Source: DATKPC01 sp035524275
GTDB lineage: Bacteria > Pseudomonadota > Gammaproteobacteria > Burkholderiales > Burkholderiaceae_F
Assembly (NCBI GenBank): GCA_035524275.1
Contig: DATKPC010000066.1
Location: forward strand, 1 to 53,724
Direction of reading: 5' to 3'
Length of the DNA stretch: 53,724 nt
The notes beneath the pieces were generated by a model, which was not told the DNA's origin, did no database searches, and worked only from the letters and a program-made list of their open reading frames with translations. Shown here piece by piece: positions 6,710 to 14,664 of this stretch. How positions within the stretch are numbered: position 1 is the stretch's first letter; every line of letters starts with the position of its first letter. A program made the translations under genes and the position numbers.

Positions 6710-8658
6710 GCGGGGAGCCGCCGAAGCCGCCGCCGCCTCCGTCCGGCGAGCCGGCAAAGCTCCCGGCCTTCCCGCTGCTGGGCGAAGCGCTCGTCGCCGC
6801 CGGCCGGGTGGAACCGCAAATCATCGAGGACGCGCTCGCGGAGCAGGAGCGCAGCCGCATCCGCCTCGGCGAGATCCTGCAGTCGCGCGGGGTCGTCGAC
6901 GGCGGCGAGATCGAGCGCATCGTCAACGCGCAGCGGCAGCAGCGTCGCCTGCCGAGCGTGCTGCAGCGCTTCGGGCTGAAGCCGCACCAGATCCAGCAAA
7001 CCGTGCGCCGGATCGAGCAGAAGGAACCGCTCGACCAGGTCATGCGCGACACCGGCTACCTGTCGGAAGAAGGCGTCGCGAACGCGATGGCGGTCCTGAG
7101 CGGCCTGCAGTACGCCGGGCCGAGCCTGGTCGACCAGGTCGACGGCGAGCGGTTGCGTCGCGAAGGCGTCGAGGCGCGGCCTGGGCAACCCTTTGCTCCG
7201 GTCGGCTTCGCCGGCGATGGTTCGCTGCTTGTCGCGCTGGCGGCTCGCGATGCGCAGCCCGCCGCCCACAATGCGTATCACGTCCGCCACCGGCTGCGCT
7301 ACGTCTTCGCCAGCCGCTCGACGGTGCAGGCGATCTTCTGCCGCTACTTCGCGCGCGTCGATGCGCAGTTGCGCGGCGCCATCGAGCTCGCGGAACGCGC
7401 GCTGCACCAGATGTCCAGCGGCGAGCAGGTCGACGACACGATCAACCGCCGCCTGCTCGGCACGCTTCTGCGCTTCGCGTGCTTCACGGCGGCGAGCGAC
7501 CTGCGCCTCTACACGACGCTCTACCGCGCCACCATCAACGCCCGTTACGACGGGGTCGGGCGCGACATCACCGAGATCTCGCGACCGCTGCTCGACGCGC
7601 TGTGGACGTTGCTCGCCAACGACGCGCGCGTGCAGCCGGAGTCGATGGCAGACCGCCTGGTCGAAGGCGCGATCAGCTTCCGCCAGGACGAGGTGATCCG
7701 CCGCGAGTTCGGCGACCTTTTCGCGCGCTACTCGTTCCGCCTCGAACTCGGCGGCAGCGCCCGCGGCGGACGCACGGCGACGATCCGCATCCTCGACTCG
7801 CAGTCGGCGATGACCACCCTCGACGCCATCGGCTACGAGCCGGGAGAACTCGCGCTGATCCGGCGCGCGCTGCGTGAACCGGACGGCCTCGTGCTGCTCA
7901 CCGGACCGACCGGCTCCGGCAAGACGACGGCGCTGTACTCGATGCTCGAGACGATCGATCCGGAGGAAAAGAGCATCCAGACGATCGAGAACCCGGTCGA
8001 GCGGCGCTACGGCAAGTGGCTGCAGTACGAGGTCGGCAAGGGTGTCGACGACACCGAGAGCGACGTGTTCGTCGATCATTTCCGGCAGCTGCTGCGCAAC
8101 GATCCGGACGTCATCATGGTCGGCGAGATCCGCTCGCCGGCGGCGGCGCGGCTGACGATCCAGGCGGCGCAGACGGGGCATCTCGTACTGTCCACGCTGC
8201 ACGTCGACCGCGCCCACCACGTCTTCAGCCGGTTCCGCGGCCTCGGCGTCGAGCCGGCGGAACTCGCGGAGCACCTGTCGCTCGTCGTCGCGCAGCGCCT
8301 CGTGCGCCGGCTGTGCGTCCATTGCGCCGAGCCCGACGGCTCGACCGACACGCGGCAGCTGCTGGCGCCGGCGCTCAACAGCTGGTTGTCGGGCCACGTG
8401 GCGGCGCCACGCGCGGCCCGTCCTGGCGGGTGCCCGAACTGCAACCATTCCGGGTACCGCGGGCGGACCGTCGTCTACGAACTCGTCGAGGCCGATGGCC
8501 ATCTGCGCGGCCTCGTCGAGAGCGGCGCGCCGGCCTCGGAACTGGAGCGCACGCTGCACCGCGACGGCGGCAGCCTCTGGCACAGCGGGCTGCGGCTGGT
8601 CGCGCGCGGCATCACGTCGGTCGCGGCGTTGCGCGAGGCCGTGCGCGAGCCGCGGTGA
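6706..8658 (+). CDS. pilQ: GspE/PilB-type pilus assembly ATPase (PilQ of type IVb systems)
   Basis: This 650-residue cytoplasmic ATPase powers pilin extraction and assembly. The order is an N-terminal GspE_N-like region (about 20-140, GEALVAAGRVEPQIIEDALA), a middle linker, then the AAA-type core. The core has Walker A GPTGSGKTT (400-408, K406), Asp-box residues near DPEEKSIQTIENPVE, Walker B-like VGEIR (472-476) and the His-box TGHLVLSTLH. Four cysteines near the C-terminus (LCVHC, GGCPNC) form the zinc site usual for the GspE/PilB group. The start codon is TTG in TTGA, overlapping the previous stop, with GAGG just upstream. No PilT-type retraction ATPase is in the window, which fits type IVb systems. 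Confidence 0.92.
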   Translation: MSGEPPKPPPPPSGEPAKLPAFPLLGEALVAAGRVEPQIIEDALAEQERSRIRLGEILQSRGVVDGGEIERIVNAQRQQRRLPSVLQRFGLKPHQIQQTVRRIEQKEPLDQVMRDTGYLSEEGVANAMAVLSGLQYAGPSLVDQVDGERLRREGVEARPGQPFAPVGFAGDGSLLVALAARDAQPAAHNAYHVRHRLRYVFASRSTVQAIFCRYFARVDAQLRGAIELAERALHQMSSGEQVDDTINRRLLGTLLRFACFTAASDLRLYTTLYRATINARYDGVGRDITEISRPLLDALWTLLANDARVQPESMADRLVEGAISFRQDEVIRREFGDLFARYSFRLELGGSARGGRTATIRILDSQSAMTTLDAIGYEPGELALIRRALREPDGLVLLTGPTGSGKTTALYSMLETIDPEEKSIQTIENPVERRYGKWLQYEVGKGVDDTESDVFVDHFRQLLRNDPDVIMVGEIRSPAAARLTIQAAQTGHLVLSTLHVDRAHHVFSRFRGLGVEPAELAEHLSLVVAQRLVRRLCVHCAEPDGSTDTRQLLAPALNSWLSGHVAAPRAARPGGCPNCNHSGYRGRTVVYELVEADGHLRGLVESGAPASELERTLHRDGGSLWHSGLRLVARGITSVAALREAVREPR

Positions 8659-9851
8659 GCGTCAGTCTCGCGTTCTCCTACCGCGGTGCGCGCGGCGGCC
8701 GCCCCGTGCGCGGGACCGTCTACGCCGCGACGCGCGCGCAGGCCCGCGCGAGGCTGCGGCGCATGAACGTCACGCCGGCCGCGCTGAACGTGGCGCCGCT
8801 CGCGACGATCTCCGCGACCGTCGCGCCGGGATTCGATGCGCTGGACCTGGAGAACTTCTACACCTACCTGGCCCGCGTCATCGAACGCGGCCTGCCGCGT
8901 CCGCTGCTGCTCGCCGACGCCGTCGAGTTCGCGCAGGACCCGCGCCTGCGTTTCGCGCTGGCGATGGTGCGCGACGCGGTCGGCGACGGCGCGCCGCTTG
9001 CGGCCGCGATGCGGACCGCAGGTTTCCCGGAGCGCGACTGCCAGCTGCTGGCGGCCGGGGAGTCGAGCGGCCGGCTGCAGCAGGTCCTCGTCGCGCTGGC
9101 GCGCGAAGTCCGGCGCGAAGGGGAGCTGAACCGGAATCTGCGGCGCATCCTGCTGCCGCCGATGCTGGTCGCCGCCGGCGCCTACGTGCTCGCCTACCTC
9201 GCGCTCGTCCTGCTCGCGCCGGTCATGGCGCAAAAGTTCGCCGAGAACGCTTCATTGATCGTGCTGCCGGGTTATGCGCAGGTGTACTACGCCGGCGTCC
9301 GGGCATTCAACGAGAACCTGGCGGTGGCGAGCCTGCTGTACGCCGGCGCCGGCATGGGCGCGATCGTCCTCGCGCGGGCGCCCGCCGTGCACGCGCTGCT
9401 GCGATCCGCGTTGCCCACCTTGGCGCGCCTGGACGAGGCGAGCGAGATGGCGCGCCTGTGGGGCGCGTTCGCGCTGATGACCGACAGCGGGGTCTCGCAG
9501 GTCGAGATTGCCGCGCGGCTGGGCCGCGCAGCGTCCCGGGCGCGAACCCGCGATCGCTTCCGCCGGCTCGAACGGCAACTCAAGCTCGGTACCGCGCTTG
9601 ACGTCGCCGTCGAGCGGGCGGGCTTCGCTCGCAACGTCGTGGCCGGCATCCGGGCGGCGTCGGTCGCCAACGCCGTCGCCGACGGCACGCGGGACCTCGC
9701 GGAGCGCCTGTCGATCCAGGCCGGGATGCTCACGACGCGACTGCATGCGGTGATGACCGCGATGTCGGCGGCGACCGGCGCCTTGTTCGTGCTCGCGTTC
9801 GCGGCGCTGACCGTACTTCCGCAAATGGCCTCGGTGCTCTCCAACTTCTGA
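8655..9851 (+). CDS. pilR: GspF/PilR-type inner-membrane platform protein
   Basis: The protein is 398 residues and starts with a GTG that overlaps the ATPase stop (GTGA). It has the duplicated GspF architecture. The first helical domain (about 60-160) has ENFYTYLARVIERGLPRPLL and CQLLAAGESSGRLQQVLVAL. A membrane segment follows (about 172-195, MLVAAGAYVLAYLALVLLAP), then a second membrane region (about 225-245) and the second helical domain with LWGAFALMTDSGVSQVEIAA. The last membrane helix is near the C-terminus. Such proteins form the inner-membrane base through which the ATPase drives pilin polymerisation. It is immediately followed by the pilin gene. Confidence 0.9.
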   Translation: MSVSLAFSYRGARGGRPVRGTVYAATRAQARARLRRMNVTPAALNVAPLATISATVAPGFDALDLENFYTYLARVIERGLPRPLLLADAVEFAQDPRLRFALAMVRDAVGDGAPLAAAMRTAGFPERDCQLLAAGESSGRLQQVLVALAREVRREGELNRNLRRILLPPMLVAAGAYVLAYLALVLLAPVMAQKFAENASLIVLPGYAQVYYAGVRAFNENLAVASLLYAGAGMGAIVLARAPAVHALLRSALPTLARLDEASEMARLWGAFALMTDSGVSQVEIAARLGRAASRARTRDRFRRLERQLKLGTALDVAVERAGFARNVVAGIRAASVANAVADGTRDLAERLSIQAGMLTTRLHAVMTAMSAATGALFVLAFAALTVLPQMASVLSNF

Positions 9852-9854
9852 AGC

Positions 9855-10427
9855 ATGACCACCCTGAACGAGCATTCGCTGCAATCGTCGCGCGCGGCAT
9901 CGGAGGCCGGCTTCACGCTGCTGGAGGTCCTCGCGGTCGTCGCCGTCCTCGCCATCCTCGGCACGATCGGCTGGACGTATTTCTCGACGGACAGGACGCG
10001 CGCCACGGCGCTGGTCGCGCGGGCCAACGACGTGGCCAAGGCACTGGTCCAGTTCAAGCAGGACATCTCCTGCTATCCGGTCACGCTCTCGGCACTCTAC
10101 GATCGGACGCAGGCGCAGAACACGCGGTGCGGCATCGACGGACGCGCAGCGTGGCGGGAGCCTTACCTGCCGCGAGCGCAATTCACGGCCTCGGGCAACC
10201 TTTCGGTGGCGGACATCGTTCCGGGCGCCGAGATGACGATCGTCAACCAGGCCGGGGGCCCCGGACAGCAATGGCTGTTGCGCGTGACCGGCTTGCCGGC
10301 GGACCTGCTGACGCGTATCGCGGAAACGTGCAACGGCGCGGTCAACGCCGTCGGCCGATGCAACGTCGCTCCCGCGGGCAGCGGCGCCGGCGGAAGCTTC
10401 GACCTCCTGTTCGACGAAACGACGTAG
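9855..10427 (+). CDS. pilS: type IVb prepilin (major pilin candidate, PilS-like)
   Basis: The protein is 190 residues. A 19-residue leader ends in glycine, followed by mature F20-T-L-L-E24 and a long hydrophobic helix (VLAVVAVLAILGTIGWTYF). This is the class III signal with the conserved Glu at +5. A leader longer than about 10 residues and a pilin near 170 residues point to the type IVb class. Cysteines C77, C95, C158 and C169 could form disulfides, with the C-terminal pair bounding a D-loop-like region. It has its own gap of 3 bases after the platform gene. No prepilin peptidase is encoded nearby, so processing must use an enzyme encoded elsewhere. Confidence 0.88.
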   Translation: MTTLNEHSLQSSRAASEAGFTLLEVLAVVAVLAILGTIGWTYFSTDRTRATALVARANDVAKALVQFKQDISCYPVTLSALYDRTQAQNTRCGIDGRAAWREPYLPRAQFTASGNLSVADIVPGAEMTIVNQAGGPGQQWLLRVTGLPADLLTRIAETCNGAVNAVGRCNVAPAGSGAGGSFDLLFDETT

Positions 10428-10438
10428 GACGACGCGGG

Positions 10439-11386
10439 ATGGTGGAGGCGCGCAACGTCCGCGGGGCACTTGTGCGCGCGATCGCGCGACGCGGGCGCCG
10501 GCGGCCCCACCCGGGGCGGCAGCACGGGGCCGCGCTGGCACTGGGCGTGCTCGCGGTCTTTGCGGCGGCGGTCGCGATGCTGTCGGCGTCCGTGGCGCTG
10601 GAGTCCCTTGCAGCGCCGGCGACGCCGCGCCCTGCGTCGGGATGGAATCCGGGCGTGCGCGCAGAGCCGGACCTCGCGCGCGTGCGCGACCGCATCCTGC
10701 ATTGGTATGCCGGCCACCTGGCGCAGCTCGACGGCAGCGACGCGTTTCCGCTGACCCCGGTCGACGTGCTTCGCGCCGTGGATCTCGACGCGGCGGCGCG
10801 CCTTCGGTTCGCGGCCGGACCGCGCGCCGGATCGACGGCATCGCCCTGGCGCTCTCGTCGGCTCGCGATCTGGCTCAGCCCCCGCAGCGACGATCGAAGC
10901 GGATTCGGCGCTGACGGCGTCTTCCGGCCGGACGCGGGCGTGACCTCGAGCCTGGAGTTCTCCAGCGAAGCGCTGGAACGCGAGGCCTATGCCGTCTCGG
11001 AACGGCGCCTTCGCTCGCTCGCCACGATGCAGGAACTCCGTTTCGTCGCCCGGCTGCGCGCCGATCCGGATCACGATCTGGCGCGCAACTGGTTTCGCGC
11101 GGCCGATTGCCGCAACCCCGGCGACGAGCCGCCCTGCGCGTCGTCGGCAGACCGGGCGCCGGTCACGGCGCTGATGGCGTCGCTGGGGCAGCCGTTCGCT
11201 GGCGGGCCCGAACTCGACGACGCCCGGGCCTTGAATGCGTGGGGCGACCCGAACCGCTACGACAACCTGCCTTTGGACGGCGACGCGCTGCCCGCCGGCG
11301 ATCGGCCGCCCTACGCGATGCGCCTGTACACGACGACGCCATTCGGCGGGACGATCGACGTCGTCGCCGTGCAGCCGGTCGAATGA
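10439..11386 (+). CDS. GspK/PilX-like minor pilin without Glu+5
   Basis: The protein is 315 residues. A basic leader (RRGRRRPHPGRQHG) is followed by AALALGVLAVFAAAVAMLSA. This resembles the leader and helix of GspK/PilX-type minor pilins, which lack the +5 glutamate, as this one does. The soluble part has an early helix (LARVRDRILHWYAGHLAQLD) and the segment LNAWGDPNRYDN. It ends in PPYAMRLYTTTPFGGTIDVV. The C-terminal portion resembles the last third of the next gene product. A tip-initiator role is inferred by analogy to GspK. Calling it a pilin at all rests on the leader and position, so it could instead be a simple membrane-anchored protein. Confidence 0.55.
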   Translation: MVEARNVRGALVRAIARRGRRRPHPGRQHGAALALGVLAVFAAAVAMLSASVALESLAAPATPRPASGWNPGVRAEPDLARVRDRILHWYAGHLAQLDGSDAFPLTPVDVLRAVDLDAAARLRFAAGPRAGSTASPWRSRRLAIWLSPRSDDRSGFGADGVFRPDAGVTSSLEFSSEALEREAYAVSERRLRSLATMQELRFVARLRADPDHDLARNWFRAADCRNPGDEPPCASSADRAPVTALMASLGQPFAGGPELDDARALNAWGDPNRYDNLPLDGDALPAGDRPPYAMRLYTTTPFGGTIDVVAVQPVE

Positions 11387-12387
11387 CGCCGATGCGCAGG
11401 CCGCCCATCAGCCCGGCGCCGTTCGGCGCGAGGCGCCAGCGCGGTTTCACGCTGATCGAGGTTCTCGTCGCCACGGCGACGGCGGCGATTCTCGGCGCCG
11501 TCCTCATCGCGATGATCCTCGGCGTGGCGCGCACGACCCAGCGGGCGGAGACGACGCGACGCCTTGCGATCCTGCGCGAGGGCCTCGCGGCCTTCTATCG
11601 CACGAATGCCTTCCTCGTCGAGGCGGACGAGGGACCGAGCTTCTCGACGGGCCCACGCTCCCGCATCGGCAATGGCACGATCCTGAGCGATGCCGACGTC
11701 CAGCCGCTTCTCGGCTACCTCGCACGCTATGCGCCCTCCGATGCCTATCGCGACGGTTACGGGCAGCCCATGAAGCTGTTCGTGTCCACGCGGCGCTTCC
11801 AGCTCGTCGACGGCATTTCGCTCGCGTATCGGCGCCTCGCCATCGTCTCGGCCGGACCCAATGGGCGATTCGAAAGCGCCGATTGGGATCCGGTCCAGGC
11901 ACAGCTGGCACGCGGCGGTGACGACGAGGTGGTCATCCTCGACGCGCTCGCCGACCAGGCCGAACTGTTCCGCCGCACGGACCAACGCATGCAGCGTCTC
12001 GCGGACGCCGTGCGCGGCTATGCGCAGGGCCGATTCCTGCTCGACCCCAATCGCGACCCCTTGATCGACTACTTCGGGCGATCGGCCGATGCGCCGGGAG
12101 GCTCATCGACCGCCGCAAGCGACCGCTTCGATCCGGGCAGTGCGCTGGCGCGAACGTCGACGAAAGCCGACGCGTCGATGACGGACGCGGAACTCGCCGC
12201 GCTGCAGCTGACGCGCGACGACGCGTTGGGTGCCTGGGGCCAGCCGCTGCGCTACGAGAACGACACGGAGACGGTGCGCAACCCGCAGCGCGCCGCGCCC
12301 GACAACTTCCCGCCGTACACGGCGCGCGTCGTCGTCGCGTTGCCGGGGCGCGGCGACTATCAACAGCTGATCATCGGCGCTTTCTGA
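11383..12387 (+). CDS. prepilin-like protein with two pilin-type modules
   Basis: The protein is 334 residues with an ATG overlapping the previous stop (ATGA). The class III leader ends at G21, followed by F22-T-L-I-E26, so Glu+5 is present, and a hydrophobic helix. The first module (about 55-170) has the GspG-like segments YRDGYGQPMKL and SAGPNGRFESADWD; in GspG the corresponding loop binds calcium. A second module (about 195-334) begins with a new helix (RMQRLADAVRGYAQGRFLLD). It contains GAWGQPLRYEND and ends in PPYTARVVVALPGRGDYQQL, echoing the preceding protein. It is large for a pilin and may act as a minor or tip pilin (PilV-like position). That function is inference. Confidence 0.65.
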   Translation: MTPMRRPPISPAPFGARRQRGFTLIEVLVATATAAILGAVLIAMILGVARTTQRAETTRRLAILREGLAAFYRTNAFLVEADEGPSFSTGPRSRIGNGTILSDADVQPLLGYLARYAPSDAYRDGYGQPMKLFVSTRRFQLVDGISLAYRRLAIVSAGPNGRFESADWDPVQAQLARGGDDEVVILDALADQAELFRRTDQRMQRLADAVRGYAQGRFLLDPNRDPLIDYFGRSADAPGGSSTAASDRFDPGSALARTSTKADASMTDAELAALQLTRDDALGAWGQPLRYENDTETVRNPQRAAPDNFPPYTARVVVALPGRGDYQQLIIGAF

Positions 12388-12402
12388 GCATTCCATCGAA
12401 TC

Positions 12403-13245
12403 ATGGCATCCGTGAATCCGTGGCCACTTGGCCTGTTGGCGCTGAGCGCGTTCATCCCTTGTGCGGTCGCGGCCCAGGATGGCCCTGCCGGGGACCCGCC
12501 GGTCGAGATGTGCGGCGCGACGACCGGCGCGACGCGTGATGCCTCGCCGCTGCAGGCGAGCGACGTGAATCCGATGACCGGGACGCCGCTTGCGGTCGAA
12601 GCGCTGCGACGCCGTCTCGCCGAGGCCCAGGTCCAGGCCCGGCTCGAAGTCGAATTGACGAACATCGAGCGGGCGCGCAGCGAACGACGACGCCTGGCGC
12701 AGTCGGACGGGCCGGTTCCCGCTCCGGCGCTGCCGACCCTCCCAGCGATGCCCACGCTGCCCGCCGGTACGCCGGGCGCTTCCGTCGCGCACGTTCCCGC
12801 GCGATCGAAGCGTCCCGTTGCCGCGCGCGCCGAGCTCGATGGCGCGGCGCCGCGTGCCCCGCTGCCGTCGCCCGCGGCGCCACGCCTCGTCGGTGTCATC
12901 CGCGGCGGCGGCAACGCCGTGGCGCTTGTCGAAAGCGACGGGCGGACGCTGGCCATCGAGGCCGGCCACGCGCAGGCGGGCGTCGCGGTGCAGTCGGTCG
13001 GCGCGGACAGCGCGCTCGTCAATCAGCGCCCCTTGAAGATGAGCGGGGCCGGCCATCGCATCGCGCTTCCGCAGGTGTCGTCGCCTGCGACGCCTTCGCC
13101 AACCGCCGGCCCGGCGGTCAGCCCGACCGCAGCGACAAGTCCCTTTCCCGGCCTGAATCTCGGCGAGGGGCCGTCACGCAGCCCCGCGCCGGGCGACTTG
13201 CCCGCTGCGGAGGTGCCGCGCGACCCCGCATCATCGCGCCCTTGA
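12403..13245 (+). CDS. pilP: periplasmic PilP/GspC-like pilus protein
   Basis: The protein is 280 residues. A signal peptide or membrane anchor (PWPLGLLALSAFIPCAVAAQ) is followed by a coiled-coil helix (about 64-100, LAVEALRRRLAEAQVQARLE). A proline/alanine-rich linker comes next, then a small beta domain (about 160-210). That domain has RLVGVIRGGGNAVALVESDG and DSALVNQRPLKM, the strand pattern of the HR-type domains of GspC and PilP that contact secretins. The C-terminus is disordered and Pro/Ser-rich. In R64 the pilP gene lies nearer the secretin gene, so its position after the pilins is unusual. The symbol is given by resemblance, not a profile search. Confidence 0.6.
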   Translation: MASVNPWPLGLLALSAFIPCAVAAQDGPAGDPPVEMCGATTGATRDASPLQASDVNPMTGTPLAVEALRRRLAEAQVQARLEVELTNIERARSERRRLAQSDGPVPAPALPTLPAMPTLPAGTPGASVAHVPARSKRPVAARAELDGAAPRAPLPSPAAPRLVGVIRGGGNAVALVESDGRTLAIEAGHAQAGVAVQSVGADSALVNQRPLKMSGAGHRIALPQVSSPATPSPTAGPAVSPTAATSPFPGLNLGEGPSRSPAPGDLPAAEVPRDPASSRP

Positions 13246-13452
13246 GCTATCGTTGTTCGTCATCGCGTCCGCGCGCGTTGACTTCCGGGGTCGTTTCGCC
13301 AAACTTCGACGCGAAGTCCGGCACGTCCCCCGCCGCGGGGTCACTCGCACGTCTTTCCGGGTGCAGCGGGGCATGTCGGTCTCCCGGCGACGACGGAGTC
13401 CATGGTGTCCGCCGCGTCGCAGACGTCTATCTTCCCCGGGTCCGGAGGCCGG

Positions 13453-14664
13453 ATGCGAAGCGCCGTCTTCGCCTTCCTCGCGCTGTCTTGCATCGCTGCA
13501 ACGCCGCTTGCGGCGCAGGAACTCTCGCGGCCCGCGGCCTCCGCGCTTTACGTTTCGCAGGTCGTCGGACTCGACGCGACATCGACGATCCGCCTCTCGG
13601 TCGGTTTCCCCGGCAGCCTGCAGCGCGGCGGCGCGGGCGCCGAGTTCGGTGCCGATGCCGCAGCCCGGGACCCATCCGGCTATGGGTTTTCCGGCATCGC
13701 GCCGGCCGGCTTTGCAGGACCCGTCAAGGACCGCACGGCCGCGCAGTCGAAGGCGCAAGCGTGGCTGTCCGCGCAATGGCCCGACCTCCGTGCCCGCCTC
13801 GTCGCGCTGATGGACACGTTGGGCGCGAACTACGCGTTCTATTCGTATGCGCAGCAGGTGGCGGTCGCCGGTGACCCGGGCGCCTCGCATCTCACGTTCG
13901 TTGCGCTCGTCGATCCCACCGGCCACGCCAACTACGGTTGGCCGCAACTGAGGTCGTCGCAGCCCATCTACGTCGTGGCCTCGTACACGTCGTCGAGCCC
14001 GCGGTCGGCGGCTCGTCTCGACGGGGCCCATGCGTACGGAGCCAACCGGGGTGCCGCCGCTCGGGACGCTGTCGGCCGGGAGGCGGGCGTCCTGCGCTGG
14101 CAACTCGCGGACGCCGAGTTGAACCCGGTCGGCGCACCCTCGACGGTCCATGCATCGGCCGCGGCCGGCGCCGTGGCCGACCTGCGGTCGGTCATGGCGC
14201 GGTCCGGCGCGAGCGGGGCATTCGTCGACGACTGGCGTGTCGCGGATGCCTCGTGCCCCGATGCCTCCGGTGCCGGCCGCTGCTCGACCGCGACGTCGAC
14301 GATCCACGTCGACGAGCGGAGCCTGACGTGGAGTCCGGGTTGTCGAGCGGCGGTGGCGATCTATCGCAATCGAGGGCGGGCCGCGCGGGTCGTCGAATCG
14401 CGCGGCGTTCGCTACTGGGTCGATGCGACCGGCGGGCAGCCGCGGCCCATCGGGGTCGTGCAGCGACGCGTGACCACGCAGCCGCAACCGTACGAGCGCG
14501 AGCTGCGATTGCAGGCGTCGCAGGCGGCCGCCGTCGCCGGCTCGACGATCATCAATCCGTGGGGAGCACCGTCGCTCGTCGCGATAGGCGAAGACGCCGG
14601 GACGATCGCGACGCTGGCGCCGCTGCAGATGCGTAGCGCCGCGGCGGGAAGCGCGTGCCGATGA
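13453..14664 (+). CDS. exported protein of unknown function, pilus cluster
   Basis: The protein is 403 residues. The start at 13453 has GGAGG 4 bases upstream and opens a clear Sec signal peptide (MRSAVFAFLALSCIAATPLA, cleavage after AQ). An earlier ATG at 13402 lacks both. I do not recognise the family. Visible features are a helix with W-L-S-A-Q-W-P-D-L-R, a Gly/Ala-rich middle, and paired cysteines (ASCPDASGAGRC, then PGCRAAV, and a C-terminal SACR). That pattern suggests a disulfide-bonded periplasmic or surface protein. About 200 bases separate it from the PilP-like gene. It is translationally coupled to the next gene (ATGA), so the two probably act together. Its place at the distal end of a type IVb cluster fits an adhesin, tip or secreted-substrate role, which is inference. 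Confidence 0.6.
   Translation: MRSAVFAFLALSCIAATPLAAQELSRPAASALYVSQVVGLDATSTIRLSVGFPGSLQRGGAGAEFGADAAARDPSGYGFSGIAPAGFAGPVKDRTAAQSKAQAWLSAQWPDLRARLVALMDTLGANYAFYSYAQQVAVAGDPGASHLTFVALVDPTGHANYGWPQLRSSQPIYVVASYTSSSPRSAARLDGAHAYGANRGAAARDAVGREAGVLRWQLADAELNPVGAPSTVHASAAAGAVADLRSVMARSGASGAFVDDWRVADASCPDASGAGRCSTATSTIHVDERSLTWSPGCRAAVAIYRNRGRAARVVESRGVRYWVDATGGQPRPIGVVQRRVTTQPQPYERELRLQASQAAAVAGSTIINPWGAPSLVAIGEDAGTIATLAPLQMRSAAAGSACR

Noticed and set aside
6181..8583. An 800-residue minus-strand open frame opposite the pilus ATPase gene
   Set aside because: It mirrors a gene with Walker A, Walker B and zinc motifs; the antisense product has no recognisable features.
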